Shown in pieces: positions 1-8,170 of a DNA stretch of 64,000 bases (positions within the stretch are counted from its first letter, which is position 1; each line of letters begins with the position of its first letter). Source of the DNA: Murinocardiopsis flavida (lineage in GTDB: Bacteria > Actinomycetota > Actinomycetes > Streptosporangiales > Streptosporangiaceae); the NCBI RefSeq assembly GCF_003014485.1, contig NZ_PYGA01000026.1, forward strand, positions 27,736-91,735, given 5' to 3'. Both the position numbers and the translations under genes were made by a program. The notes beneath the pieces are model-generated. The model searched no databases. It was given only the letters and a program-made list of their open reading frames with translations, and was not told where the DNA came from.

Positions 1-816
1 GACCGCGAGCACGGCCGGGAGGACCCGGTGGGAGCCGTAGACGTCGACCGGCCTGCCGACCGCGGCCGACCCGAGGACGCCGCCGATGCCCCAGGTCCAC
101 ACGAACGCGAAGGACCACGCGCCGAGTCCGGCGTCCGCTGCGATGGGCAGGAGGTAGGTGTACAGCCCGAGGCTGGCGATCCCCAGGAGGAGGGCCGCGG
201 CGACGCCGAGCGCGGCCGCGGGCCGGGCCGGCAGCCGGAGGTCCCGTCCCGCGTGCGCGACCGCGATGCGGGGGTAGGGGCGGCTGTCGAGCAGGACGGC
301 GAGCATGCTGACAGTGCCGATGGCGACCACCAGCGCCATCGTCCACCGCCATCCGGCGGCCTGGCCGATGAGCATGCCCAGGGGGACGCCGAGCACGGTG
401 CCGGTGGACAGGCCGAACGTCACGAGGGACATGGCGCGGCCCCGGCGGTCGGGTGCGACCAGGCCGGACGCCGTCGCGGTGGCAACGGCGGTGAGGATCC
501 CCGCGCCCGCACCGGCGACCACGCGGGAGCCGAGGAACGTCGCGACCTCGGGGGCGACCGCCGTGGCGAGGTTGCCCGCGTTGAACAGCAGGAGGGCGAT
601 GACCAGCGCCCGCTTTGTCGAGCCGCGCGCGAGCGGTCCGGACAGGAACGGGCCCGCGAGTGCGTAGGCGGCGGTGAAGGCGGTCACCCCCAGGCCGATG
701 ACAGCCGCTGTCGTGGTCAGGGAGCCCGCGATGTCGGGCAGGACCCCGGCCAGCACGTAGGCGTCGATCCCCAGGGACGCCGTCGCCAGTGAGAGCGGCC
801 AGATGCGGCGGATCAC
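1..816 (-). CDS. MFS drug-efflux-type transporter, 3' end outside window
   Basis: Reading leftward from a GTG at 816, 272 codons stay open to the window edge, so the C-terminus is missing. The start (VIRRIWPLSLATASLGIDAYVL) and the following helices have the pattern of a DHA1-type major facilitator. There are repeated 20-residue hydrophobic segments and a loop-2/3 region with GPFLSGPLARGSTKRAL, resembling the GxLaDrxGrr/k motif. The protein is expected to sit in the cytoplasmic membrane and export a small molecule by proton antiport; the substrate cannot be told. The GTG overlaps the TGA of the upstream ArsR gene (GTGA), so the two are translationally coupled and the regulator probably controls the pump. 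The family is clear; the role in resistance is inference. Confidence 0.85.
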   Translation of the reverse strand, partial: MIRRIWPLSLATASLGIDAYVLAGVLPDIAGSLTTTAAVIGLGVTAFTAAYALAGPFLSGPLARGSTKRALVIALLLFNAGNLATAVAPEVATFLGSRVVAGAGAGILTAVATATASGLVAPDRRGRAMSLVTFGLSTGTVLGVPLGMLIGQAAGWRWTMALVVAIGTVSMLAVLLDSRPYPRIAVAHAGRDLRLPARPAAALGVAAALLLGIASLGLYTYLLPIAADAGLGAWSFAFVWTWGIGGVLGSAAVGRPVDVYGSHRVLPAVLAV

Positions 817-1127
817 TCCTGGGCCCCGGCGAGGACGGAGTCGAGCACGCCGGGGAAGCGGGCGTTCAGGTCGTCCCTGCGGAGCGAGATGAGGCACTTG
901 CGCCCCTCTGCGCGGACGAACGCCACCCCGGACTCCCGGAGCAGGCTGGTGTGGTGCGTCAGTGTCGAGCGCGGGAGGTCGGGGCCGAGGTCGATGCTGT
1001 CCACCTCGCCGTCCGCCGCGAGCTTCTGCACCATGGCCAGCCGGAGCGGCTCGCTCAGGGCGAAGAGGACCCGGGGGAGCGAGATCTCGTCGGTCTCCGG
1101 ATGGATGTAGGCACGCGACGGCGCCAT
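813..1127 (-). CDS. ArsR/SmtB-family winged-helix repressor
   Basis: A 104-residue protein, the usual ArsR length. It opens with the helix LPRVLFALSEPLRLAMVQKL, has a recognition-helix region LPRSTLTHHTSLLRESGV, and a wing with EGRKCLISLRRDDL. No CxC metal motif (as in ArsR proper) is visible, so it more likely senses an organic ligand or redox state. It is the first gene of a two-gene operon with the MFS transporter, which it overlaps by four bases. Upstream lies a long perfect inverted repeat that covers the promoter, so autorepression is the natural reading. Family assignment is secure; the ligand is unknown. Confidence 0.88.
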   Translation of the reverse strand: MAPSRAYIHPETDEISLPRVLFALSEPLRLAMVQKLAADGEVDSIDLGPDLPRSTLTHHTSLLRESGVAFVRAEGRKCLISLRRDDLNARFPGVLDSVLAGAQE

Positions 1128-1140
1128 GGGACCTCCCGCA

Positions 1141-1192
1141 ATCGTTCGACTATTCCCGCACGATAATAGTGCGGGAATAGTCGAACGATCAA
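1141..1192 (-). promoter_or_regulatory. Operator-promoter of the ArsR-MFS operon
   Basis: Perfect inverted repeat with 21-bp arms (1141-1161 and 1169-1189) and a 7-base spacer. On the minus strand a -10 hexamer TATTAT (1163-1168) lies in the spacer and a -35 TTGATC (1187-1192) lies at the far arm, 18 bases apart. The predicted transcript starts about 30 bases before the ArsR ATG at 1127. The palindrome thus covers the promoter, as expected for a self-repressing ArsR. There is no T-run, so a terminator is unlikely. Confidence 0.8.
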
Positions 1193-1419
1193 CTCGGGGT
1201 CCGGGCTCCGCTCACACGCATACCGATGGCAGCGGGCCACGGGGCGCAGGCGCCGTGCCACGGCTGCCATCGGACGAGCCGGTCCAGTGCCGTGACGGCG
1301 GACTCGCGCTGCCCGAGGGCGCGGCCGATGGACATCGCGCCGAGCTGGACGGGGCGGCTGGACGGGGCGGAGCGGGGTGCGCCATTCTCAATTCACTGGT
1401 GAAGTGAGAAGGGGGTGCC

Positions 1420-1887
1420 ATGGCGGCCGACGACCTGCCGGACCTGGCCCTGGCCCAGCGCATCCTGGCGGCGCAGCCGTTCAGCGTGCTGCTCGGGGCG
1501 CGCATCACCGCCTTCGGCGGCGGCGCGGCAACACTCGACCTCGACATCCGCGACGACCTGCGCCAGCAGAACGGCTACCTGCACGGCGGCGTGCTGGGGT
1601 ACGCGGCGGACAACGCGCTGACCTTCGCAGCGGGGACGGTGCTCGGCCCGGCGCTGCTCACGGTCGGGTTCACGATCGACTACCTGCGCCCCGCGCACCA
1701 TGGCGTGCTGCGCGCCCGCGCCACCGTTGTCGACTCCGGCCGCAGCCGCGCCACGTGCCGCTGCGACCTGTACACGGTGGACGCCGACGGGACCGAGGAC
1801 CGGTGCGCCATCGCACAGGGCGCGGTCGTCGCCCCGACCCCCCGCACTGCCGACGGTTCCCGGCCGAGTGACGCCCAGCGTCCGTGA
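1420..1887 (+). CDS. PaaI-family hotdog thioesterase
   Basis: A 155-residue single-domain protein with the hotdog-fold signature NGYLHGGVLGYAADNALTFA (residues ~51-70). The HGG(V/L) segment on the central helix is the PaaI hallmark. This is followed by TVGFTIDYLRPA, the conserved strand before the active-site groove. Members hydrolyse acyl- or aryl-CoA thioesters in the cytoplasm; the substrate here is not evident. ATG 1420 follows a strong ribosome site (AGAAGGGGG). The gene stands alone between the divergent ArsR operon and the convergent phosphotransferase. The family is confident; the pathway is unknown. Confidence 0.85.
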   Translation: MAADDLPDLALAQRILAAQPFSVLLGARITAFGGGAATLDLDIRDDLRQQNGYLHGGVLGYAADNALTFAAGTVLGPALLTVGFTIDYLRPAHHGVLRARATVVDSGRSRATCRCDLYTVDADGTEDRCAIAQGAVVAPTPRTADGSRPSDAQRP

Positions 1888-2020
1888 CACCGCACCGGCA
1901 GTTCGACCGGGTGGCGGGGATAGCCATTGGTTGCCGGTGGACGCCCGCGCCTGGACGGCGGAGACGGTGGTCCCGCCATTCCCGCCGTACGCGCTTCCGG
2001 CGTCCGCGGGCGTGTGCCGG

Positions 2021-2920
2021 TCAGGGCGCGGGGTCGGCGAGGACCTGTGTCAGCGCGTGCCCCGCCTGGCGGACCATGCCGGGGTTGGTGTCCCAGTAAT
2101 ACGGCAGAGCCATGACGGCCTGGCTGAGCGCCCACCCTCGGCCGCGCAGCCACGACGCGCCGTCGGCCTGGAGTTCGGCCCGGAACCGCGCGCGGCTCTC
2201 ACCGGCGAAGACGTTCCAGGCCGGCGTGAGGTCGCACGCGGGGTCGCCCACGTTGAGGCCGCCGAAGTCGATGACCGCCGATAGGCGTCCGTCGACCACG
2301 AGCAGGTTGCCCGGCAGCAGGTCGGCGTGGATCCAGACCTCCGCCCCGCCCCATGAGTCGGCGTCAAGGGACTCCTGCCAGGAGCGGAGCGCCGCGGCGC
2401 CGTCGATGCGCCCGCCGAGCCGGCCGACCGACCGGCGCACCCCCTCGTCGGCCGCCGCGAGGGGACCCCCGCGGTTGTGCGGCGGGCGCGGCGGTGCGCC
2501 GTCGGTGTCGATCCCGCGCAGCGCCCGAATGAAGGCGGCGAGGTCGACCGCCGCCAAGTCCAGGTCGGCGAGGGTGCCGTCGGCGTTGTCGCCGGGGAGC
2601 CAGGCGCACACGGACCAGTCGAAGGGGTAACCCTCGGCGGGGTGCCCGATGGCGTGCTGTACCGGCAGCGCCAGTGGCAGGTGCGGCGCGAGTCTCGGCA
2701 GCCACTCGGCCTCCTTCCCCGCCTGCCTGGTGGCACCCTCGATGCGCGGCAGCCGGGCGGCCAGATGGTCGCCGAGCCGGTAGATGTCGTGATCGGTGCC
2801 GTAGGACTCGACCAGGGAGACCGGCAGGTGGGCCCACTGCGGGAACTGCCCCGCGAGCAGTCGTCGCACGAGCTCCGGGGTGGTCTCGACCTCGTCGGCG
2901 TGCATCTTGACAGTGCCCAT
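2021..2920 (-). CDS. APH-family aminoglycoside/choline-type phosphotransferase
   Basis: About 299 residues with the kinase-like APH fold. The Brenner motif is WIHADLLPGNLL (catalytic Asp in HAD, Asn for metal). The DFG-like segment is VIDFGGLNVGDPACDL. Both are intact, so the enzyme is probably active. Relatives are annotated as aminoglycoside phosphotransferases, but most chromosomal actinobacterial copies have no proven antibiotic substrate. The frame could extend to 2956. A good promoter places the transcript start almost at ATG 2920, so a leaderless start MGTVKMHADEV is favoured; homologue-like starts at the next Met (2905) are also possible. The gene is monocistronic and convergent with the thioesterase. 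Confidence 0.8.
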   Translation of the reverse strand: MGTVKMHADEVETTPELVRRLLAGQFPQWAHLPVSLVESYGTDHDIYRLGDHLAARLPRIEGATRQAGKEAEWLPRLAPHLPLALPVQHAIGHPAEGYPFDWSVCAWLPGDNADGTLADLDLAAVDLAAFIRALRGIDTDGAPPRPPHNRGGPLAAADEGVRRSVGRLGGRIDGAAALRSWQESLDADSWGGAEVWIHADLLPGNLLVVDGRLSAVIDFGGLNVGDPACDLTPAWNVFAGESRARFRAELQADGASWLRGRGWALSQAVMALPYYWDTNPGMVRQAGHALTQVLADPAP

Positions 2921-2927
2921 TCGCGCC

Positions 2928-2956
2928 ATTATGAGGAAGCGCGCCGAGGGCGGCAA
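2928..2956 (-). promoter_or_regulatory. Promoter for a probable leaderless phosphotransferase mRNA
   Basis: On the minus strand a -35 TTGCCG (2951-2956) and a -10 CATAAT (2928-2933) are separated by 17 bases. Only seven bases lie between the -10 box and ATG 2920, and no ribosome site precedes any in-frame Met. This is the arrangement of a leaderless transcript, which is common in actinomycetes. Confidence 0.6.
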
Positions 2957-3348
2957 TCGGATTTCGCCGCCCGGCCCGTGTGCCCGCTCCAGCAGCGCGA
3001 CCTCGCCGCCCTGTCCGGCCGGCCGGTTCGCCGGTGCCGGCAGATCGGGCCTCGACCGGGCGCAAGAGGAGGGGCGGCGACGGGGTCACGCGCACGGTCG
3101 CCGGAGGAGGCCGTGACCCTGTACGCCGCCTGCACACCGTGTGTGGCGAGGGTGGGGCCGGTCGGCGGCGGATCCGCCACCGGCGTCCCGGCCCGGGCCG
3201 TTGGTAGGGCGCCCTCCGCCGGATTGGGACTGGCGCGGTGGGGGCGTGCCGCGTACGCTCCTCGTGACCTTCACGCGCGACCGGCGATCAGCGTCCGCCC
3301 GACCGGCTGGGCTGCATCGAAGGCACACCCCGAAGGGCGGGAGACCTG
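2957..3348. other. Non-coding stretch between phosphotransferase and lipoprotein
   Basis: No convincing gene here; the open frames are GC-rich shadows. A perfect 8-bp inverted repeat (GGGTCACG at 3083-3090 and CGTGACCC at 3112-3119) is the only structure noticed. It is a possible operator for the downstream lipoprotein gene. Confidence 0.4.
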
Positions 3349-3861
3349 GTGCGGACAGCAGCCGGGCGGGCGGGACAGTGGGCAGGTCGGATCGCGCTCC
3401 TTGGGGCACTCGTCGCAGCCGCCGCCGGGTGCGGCGGCGGTGCGGTCGGCACCTCCCCGCCGCCATCCCCGCCGCCATCCCCGTCGTCGTCCCCATCCCC
3501 GTCCCCGTCGGTCACGGCGAAGGACGGCACCGACACCGGCGCCTGCACCGACGGGTCCTGCGAGATCGCGGTCTCCGAACCCGTGGCGTTCGACCTCGAA
3601 CTCCCCGACGGCTCCGCGAAGCTGGCCGTGACCAAGGTCGGCGAGAACGAAGTCGCCTACAAGGTCACCAAGGACAACGGCGAGACCAAGGGCGGGGCGA
3701 GCGGCAAGGGCAGCGGCTGCACCGCGTTCTTCACCGACGGCGGCTCCAACAGCTCGTGCGGCCCCGCGGGCGGGCCGCCGAGCGCGACGGCCGACACGGT
3801 CGTGCTGCAACTGGTGTCGGGCGCCGACGGCACCGCCCTCCTCCGTCTCGTCTCCGACTGA
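3349..3861 (+). CDS. Secreted lipoprotein of unknown function
   Basis: A 170-residue protein with an N-terminal RTAAGR...GR charged region, a hydrophobic core IALLGALVAAAAGC and a lipobox cysteine near residue 28. The mature chain is therefore lipid-anchored outside the membrane. A flexible Pro/Ser linker (PSPPPSPSSSPSPSPS, ~residues 38-54) joins it to a small compact domain of about 110 residues with four cysteines (ACTDGSC; SGC; SSC) that could form two disulfides. I do not recognise the domain. The start is GTG. The gene is convergent with catalase, with GC-rich hairpin sequence between them. Confidence 0.72.
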   Translation: MRTAAGRAGQWAGRIALLGALVAAAAGCGGGAVGTSPPPSPPPSPSSSPSPSPSVTAKDGTDTGACTDGSCEIAVSEPVAFDLELPDGSAKLAVTKVGENEVAYKVTKDNGETKGGASGKGSGCTAFFTDGGSNSSCGPAGGPPSATADTVVLQLVSGADGTALLRLVSD

Positions 3862-3917
3862 CCGGACCGCGTGGCGGCCGCCCGCGGGCGGTGGGAACGC
3901 CCGCGGGCGGCGGCCCG

Positions 3918-3985
3918 CTACCCGCGGCCCAGCGCCGCGGCGGCCCGCTACCCGCGGCGGCCCGCTACCCGCGGTCCAGCGCCGC
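3918..3985. repeat. Repeated copies of the catalase 3' tail
   Basis: The last codons and stop of catalase (ctacccgcggtccagcgccgc on the plus strand, from 3965) are repeated just past the stop. A 30-bp unit starts at 3918 with one base changed, and a shortened copy starts at 3948. The pattern looks like slippage duplication at the gene end. It also provides GC-rich inverted sequence that may end transcription between the two convergent genes. Confidence 0.6.
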
Positions 3986-5437
3986 GGCGATCCGGTCGCC
4001 CGTCTCGCGGTCGATGCTGCGCCAGTACTCCAGCGCGCGGCCCGTCACCCCGTCGTCGGTGACCTTGCCGAGGTGCCCGGCGACGTTGGACACCAGGCGG
4101 GCGCGCGCGGCGTCGTCCAGCACGTCGCGCACCAGCGAACCGGGTTGGCCGAAGTCGTCGTCGTCCCGTCGGAGGGTGTAGGCGCCGCGGACGATCTCGC
4201 CCGCGTCCACCGGCCAGGACGCCGGATCGGTGCCCTCTTGGCGCCCGGCGTCGGGCCCGCCGAAGGAGTTCGGGTGGTACACCGCCCCCACCTGGGGCGG
4301 GACACTGCGCATTGCCCCGTCCTTGGAGTAGGCGTGCACCGGCACGTGGGGCCGGTTGGGCGGCAGCTCGTTGTAGTTGACGCCGATCCGGTAGCGGTGC
4401 GTGTCGGGGTAGGAGAACAGCCGCGCGAGCAGCATCTTGTCCGGCGACGGGCCGATGCCGGGGACCAGGTTCGACGGCTCGAAGGCCGCCTGCTCGACGT
4501 GGACGAAGAAGTCCTCGGGAACCCGGTTCAGCGTCATCCGCCCGACCTCGATCAGCGGGTAGTCGCCGTGCGGCCACACCTTGGTCAGGTCGAAGGGGTT
4601 GAACCGGTACTCCGCCGCCTCCTCGAACGGCATGACCTGCACGTTCAGCGTCCACGACGGGTAGTCGCCGCGGTCGATGGCGTCGTAGAGGTCCTGCCGG
4701 TGGTACTCGGCGTTCTCCCCGGCGAGGCGGTCGGCCTCGTCCTGGGGGAGGAAGTCGTTGCCCTGGTCGGTGCGGAAGTGGTACTTGACCCATACCTTCC
4801 GGCCGTCCCCGTTGACCCACATGTAGGTGTGGGAGCTGAAGCCGTCCATGTGGCGGTAGCTCCGCGGCAGCCCCCGGTCGCCCATCAACCAGGTGACCTG
4901 GTGCGCCGACTCCGGGGAGAGCGACCAGTAGTCCCACTGCATGGTGTTGTCGCGCAGCCCGGTGCGGAGGTCCCGCTTCTGGGAGCGGATGAAGTCCTGG
5001 AACTTCTGCGGGTCGCGCATGAAGAACACCGGGGTGTTGTTGCCGACCATGTCGTAGTTGCCCTGGCGGGTGTAGAACTTCAGCGCGAAGCCGCGCGGGT
5101 CGCGCCACGTGTCGGGGCTGCCCTGTTCCCCCGCGACGGTGGAGAAGCGCGCGAGCATGGGGGTCTCACGGCCGGGCTGGAAGACGTCGGCGCAGGTGAG
5201 GTCGCTGACATCGTTGGTGACGCGGAAGGTGCCGTAGGCGCCGGCGCCCTTGGCGTGGACGACGCGCTCCGGCACCCGTTCGCGGTTGAACTGCGCCATC
5301 TTCTCGATGAGGTAGGTGTCGTGCAGCAGCACGGGCCCGTCGCGCCCCACGGTCAAGGAGTGCTCGTCGCTCGGCGCGGGGATCCCGGAGACGGTGGTGG
5401 TCACCTCTCCACGGGACTGGGCGTTGGGGTCGGACAT
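3965..5437 (-). CDS. katA: Haem catalase, small-subunit clade
   Basis: A 490-residue monofunctional catalase that disproportionates hydrogen peroxide in the cytoplasm. Visible landmarks are the catalytic His region RVVHAKGAGAYGTFRVT, the Asn region of the distal pocket DPRGFALKFYTRQGNYDMVGNNTPVFF, and the haem-ligand Tyr region RLFSYPDTHRYRIGVNY. The length is typical of clade 3 enzymes (about 480-500). ATG 5437 follows GAGGGAGA. The gene appears monocistronic; upstream of it are 233 bases with GC-rich repeats but no recognisable FurA or OxyR box. Function is well supported. Confidence 0.96.
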   Translation of the reverse strand: MSDPNAQSRGEVTTTVSGIPAPSDEHSLTVGRDGPVLLHDTYLIEKMAQFNRERVPERVVHAKGAGAYGTFRVTNDVSDLTCADVFQPGRETPMLARFSTVAGEQGSPDTWRDPRGFALKFYTRQGNYDMVGNNTPVFFMRDPQKFQDFIRSQKRDLRTGLRDNTMQWDYWSLSPESAHQVTWLMGDRGLPRSYRHMDGFSSHTYMWVNGDGRKVWVKYHFRTDQGNDFLPQDEADRLAGENAEYHRQDLYDAIDRGDYPSWTLNVQVMPFEEAAEYRFNPFDLTKVWPHGDYPLIEVGRMTLNRVPEDFFVHVEQAAFEPSNLVPGIGPSPDKMLLARLFSYPDTHRYRIGVNYNELPPNRPHVPVHAYSKDGAMRSVPPQVGAVYHPNSFGGPDAGRQEGTDPASWPVDAGEIVRGAYTLRRDDDDFGQPGSLVRDVLDDAARARLVSNVAGHLGKVTDDGVTGRALEYWRSIDRETGDRIAAALDRG

Positions 5438-5670
5438 CGGCTGGTCTCCCTCGGTCGTGCCGGTCGGACGGGTGGTGCTCGGATCACCACCACCGGCGGT
5501 ACCGTCCCTGGTCGGCGGCCTGCCCGCGCCCGTGCGGGAACGCGCGGGCGCCCACGGCGATAGATCCCCGATGACCCACTACCCCAAGACCAACCCCCGG
5601 TCCGCATCGGGTCAAGCCGTACCGGGGAGCGGCCCCCGTGCCCCGCCGTCCCTGGTCGGGGCGGTACCGG

Positions 5671-7077
5671 TCAGGGGGTTCCGGCGGCGATGCGGTCGGC
5701 CTCGGAGCGGTCCACGGCGGACGGGCGGGCGCCGGGGAGCGGGCGGCCCGCGGACTCCGGCAGCCGCCATACCGCGACCGCGCCGATGAGGCCCGCCACG
5801 ACCAGCAGGAACGCCGGGGCGTACAGGCTGCCGGTCGACTGCACCAGCGCCTCCGCCATCAGCGGTGTCGTGCCGCCGAAGAGCGACACGGAGATGTTGA
5901 AGCTGATCGCCAGCGCGCCGTAGCGCACCTTCGTCGGGAAGAGCGCGGGCAGCGACGACGGCACCACACCCGAGAAGTGCACCAGGACCAGCGCGAGGAG
6001 CAGCGCTCCCGCGACCGCGCCCGCCACACCCTGCTGAAGCAGCCAGAAGGCGGGGAACGCCGCCACGATCGTCAGCACGCACCCCGACATCAGGACCGGG
6101 CGGCGGCCCACCCGGTCGCTGAGGCGGCCCATCTGCGTCACCAGCAGCAGCATGGCCAGCATCGCGGCGAGGGTGATCACCAGCCCGTGGGTGCTGCGGA
6201 ACCCCAGCTCCTCGGTCAGGTAGGTCGGCATGTACGCGGTCAGCGTGTAGTTGTTGACGTTGAACACCAGGACCAGCCCGACGCACAGGGCGACGGCGGG
6301 CAGGTGGCCGCTGAACGTCTCCTTCAACTGGTGCAGCGGACCGGGGCGCCGCCCCTCGGCGAACGTGTCCTCGGACGTGGTGAACGCCGGGGTGTCCTCC
6401 AGCCGCATCCGGATGTAGAGCCCGACGAGTCCCAGCGGCAGAGCGAGCAGGAACGGGATCCGCCACCCCCAGTCCGCCAGTTGGTCGTCCGTCAGCGCGA
6501 AGGTCAGCACGGTGACCACGGACGCCCCGCTCACGTACCCGCAGACCGTGCCGAACTCCAGCCACGACCCGAGGAAGCCGCGCCGCCGGTCGGGCGCGTA
6601 CTCGCCGATGAACGTCGTCGCCCCGCCGTACTCGCCGCCGGTGGAGAACCCCTGCACCATGCGCGAGAGCAGCAGCAGGACGGGCGCCGCGATCCCCACC
6701 GACTCGTAGACCGGCAGGACCCCGATCGCGGCCGTGCCCAGCGACATCATCAGCATCGTCGTCGCGAGGACCCGTTTCCGGCCGATGCGGTCGCCCAGCG
6801 GGCCGAAGAACAGGCCCCCGATCGGGCGGATCAGGAACGCCGCGGCGAACGTCGTGAACGTCGCGATGAGCTGCCCGCCCGCCGACGCCTCCGGGTAGAA
6901 CAGCGCCCCGATCGTCGCCGCCAGGTAGCTGTAGACCCCGAAGTCGTACCACTCCGTCGCGTTCCCCAGCGCCGAGGCGAACACGGCCTTGCGCACCGTC
7001 CGCGGCGACGTCACGTTCACCGGTGTGCGCGGGTGCGGTACCCGCCCGCTCCCCGCCGCCCCGTCCGTTCGGCTCAC
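5671..7077 (-). CDS. MHS-family (ProP/KgtP-like) MFS metabolite:proton symporter
   Basis: A 468-residue, twelve-helix transporter. The N-terminus ALGNATEWYDFGVYSYLA is the metabolite:H+ symporter signature. FGPLGDRIGRKRVLATT is the loop 2-3 motif. MVQGFSTGGEYGGATTFIGEYAP is the helix 5 signature. Relatives take up proline/betaine, alpha-ketoglutarate, shikimate or citrate; I cannot choose among them. GTG 7077 is the likely start. The promoter region contains a perfect 8-bp-arm palindrome. Confidence 0.9.
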   Translation of the reverse strand: MSRTDGAAGSGRVPHPRTPVNVTSPRTVRKAVFASALGNATEWYDFGVYSYLAATIGALFYPEASAGGQLIATFTTFAAAFLIRPIGGLFFGPLGDRIGRKRVLATTMLMMSLGTAAIGVLPVYESVGIAAPVLLLLSRMVQGFSTGGEYGGATTFIGEYAPDRRRGFLGSWLEFGTVCGYVSGASVVTVLTFALTDDQLADWGWRIPFLLALPLGLVGLYIRMRLEDTPAFTTSEDTFAEGRRPGPLHQLKETFSGHLPAVALCVGLVLVFNVNNYTLTAYMPTYLTEELGFRSTHGLVITLAAMLAMLLLVTQMGRLSDRVGRRPVLMSGCVLTIVAAFPAFWLLQQGVAGAVAGALLLALVLVHFSGVVPSSLPALFPTKVRYGALAISFNISVSLFGGTTPLMAEALVQSTGSLYAPAFLLVVAGLIGAVAVWRLPESAGRPLPGARPSAVDRSEADRIAAGTP

Positions 7078-7138
7078 GTCCCGACCCCGTCCTTAGCCCT
7101 GGGGCGCCGCCCACCTGCGACACCACGCCCAATTATCA

Positions 7139-7155
7139 CCTTCGGTGACCGAAGG
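7139..7155. promoter_or_regulatory. Palindrome upstream of the MHS transporter
   Basis: CCTTCGGT-G-ACCGAAGG, perfect 8-bp arms around one base, 62 bases before the transporter start in a locally AT-richer stretch (aattatca). It is a plausible repressor site. No cognate regulator is next to it. Confidence 0.45.
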
Positions 7156-7309
7156 ACCCCGGACGGAGACACTGTGTCGCCTCAGGAATCGGTCAAGGAC
7201 GGGAGGGGTGTGCCGATCCATTCGTCTTTGGACTCGAACCGGACGGCGATCTCCCGAGGCGGAGCCGTAATGCCCGGATTTGCCGGTCGCGGATCCGGGT
7301 AGTGCCCTG

Positions 7310-7330
7310 TTATCTCGAAAACCGAGATAA
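7310..7330. promoter_or_regulatory. Palindrome just upstream of membrane gene 7343
   Basis: TTATCTCG-AAAAC-CGAGATAA, perfect 8-bp arms, ending five bases before the ribosome site GGAGGA of the gene at 7343. Its position over the predicted 5' end suggests a repressor operator of the MarR or PadR type. The MarR gene at 8838 on the same strand is a candidate binder. Confidence 0.55.
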
Positions 7331-7342
7331 TTTGGAGGAGCA

Positions 7343-8101
7343 GTGATCTCCCTCGTCTTCGCCGTCTTCGCCCTGGTGCACGCGGTCCTGACCGTGTGGC
7401 TGGCCCGGATCGCCGCGGTCCGCGGATCCCGGCACGCCTGGCTCGCCGCCGCGGTCGCCGCCGGACTCGTCTACGACAACGGTGTCGTCGCACTCGGTTC
7501 CACCCTCGGGGAGGGCGACCTCCTCTACGCATTGAACGTGCCGCGCTTCGTCATCCACGCGCTGGTCACTCCTCTGCTCATCGTCTTCGCCGCCGGCGCG
7601 GCGCGCGACCACGGCCTTGCCTGGGCCCGCCCTCGCGCGGTCCACGCGGGGTTCTGCCTGGCGGCGACGGCCCTGATCGCCTACGGGGTGCTGGCCGAGG
7701 TCGTCGGCCTCTCCCTGGTCCCCGGCCGCGAGGGCGATGCGCTGCGGTACTCGGCCGCCGAGACGGCCGCCCCCATCCCGTCCATCGCGACCGTTGTCGT
7801 GCTGCTGGCAGTCGGCCTGCTGCTGCTCGTCCGCTCCCGCAGCGGGTGGATGGCGGCGGGCGCGGCGCTCATGTTCGCCGCGGCCGCAGTGCCGTCGGCA
7901 CCGCTCGCCGTGGGCAACCTCGGCGAGGTGGCGCTCATCGCCGGGCTGGCGATGACGGCCCGGCGCATGGGCCGCGGGCCGTCGCGCCCGCCGACGCCTG
8001 GCACCGGGCCGTCCCCGCAGGGAGCGCACCGGACGGGAGAGGACGACGCGCCCCCTGGCGCCTCCAGCGGGGCGGCAGGGGTACCGCGGACCGCCGGGTA
8101 G
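7343..8101 (+). CDS. Polytopic membrane protein of unknown function
   Basis: 252 residues with about seven hydrophobic segments (LVFAVFALVHAVLTVWLA; AWLAAAVAAGLVY; FVIHALVTPLLIVFAAGAA and so on) and a disordered, Pro/Gly-rich tail of about 45 residues. The spacing of the helices and the loop ALNVPRFVIHALVTPL resemble actinobacterial proteins annotated only as hypothetical membrane proteins. GTG 7343 follows GGAGGA. It precedes tspO by 69 bases on the same strand and may be co-transcribed. The short inverted repeat directly upstream suggests regulated expression. No function is assigned. Confidence 0.7.
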   Translation: MISLVFAVFALVHAVLTVWLARIAAVRGSRHAWLAAAVAAGLVYDNGVVALGSTLGEGDLLYALNVPRFVIHALVTPLLIVFAAGAARDHGLAWARPRAVHAGFCLAATALIAYGVLAEVVGLSLVPGREGDALRYSAAETAAPIPSIATVVVLLAVGLLLLVRSRSGWMAAGAALMFAAAAVPSAPLAVGNLGEVALIAGLAMTARRMGRGPSRPPTPGTGPSPQGAHRTGEDDAPPGASSGAAGVPRTAG

Positions 8102-8170
8102 CCGGACCGCCGGGTAGCCGGATAGGCGGGCAGGCGGCGGCGCACGCCGCACGATCGGGAAGGACGTCTG

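Noticed and set aside
28..792. Plus-strand frame of 254 codons at the left edge
   Set aside because: Its composition (Gly/Arg/Ala/Glu-rich, low complexity) is that of a GC-rich shadow; the minus strand encodes a clear MFS transporter.
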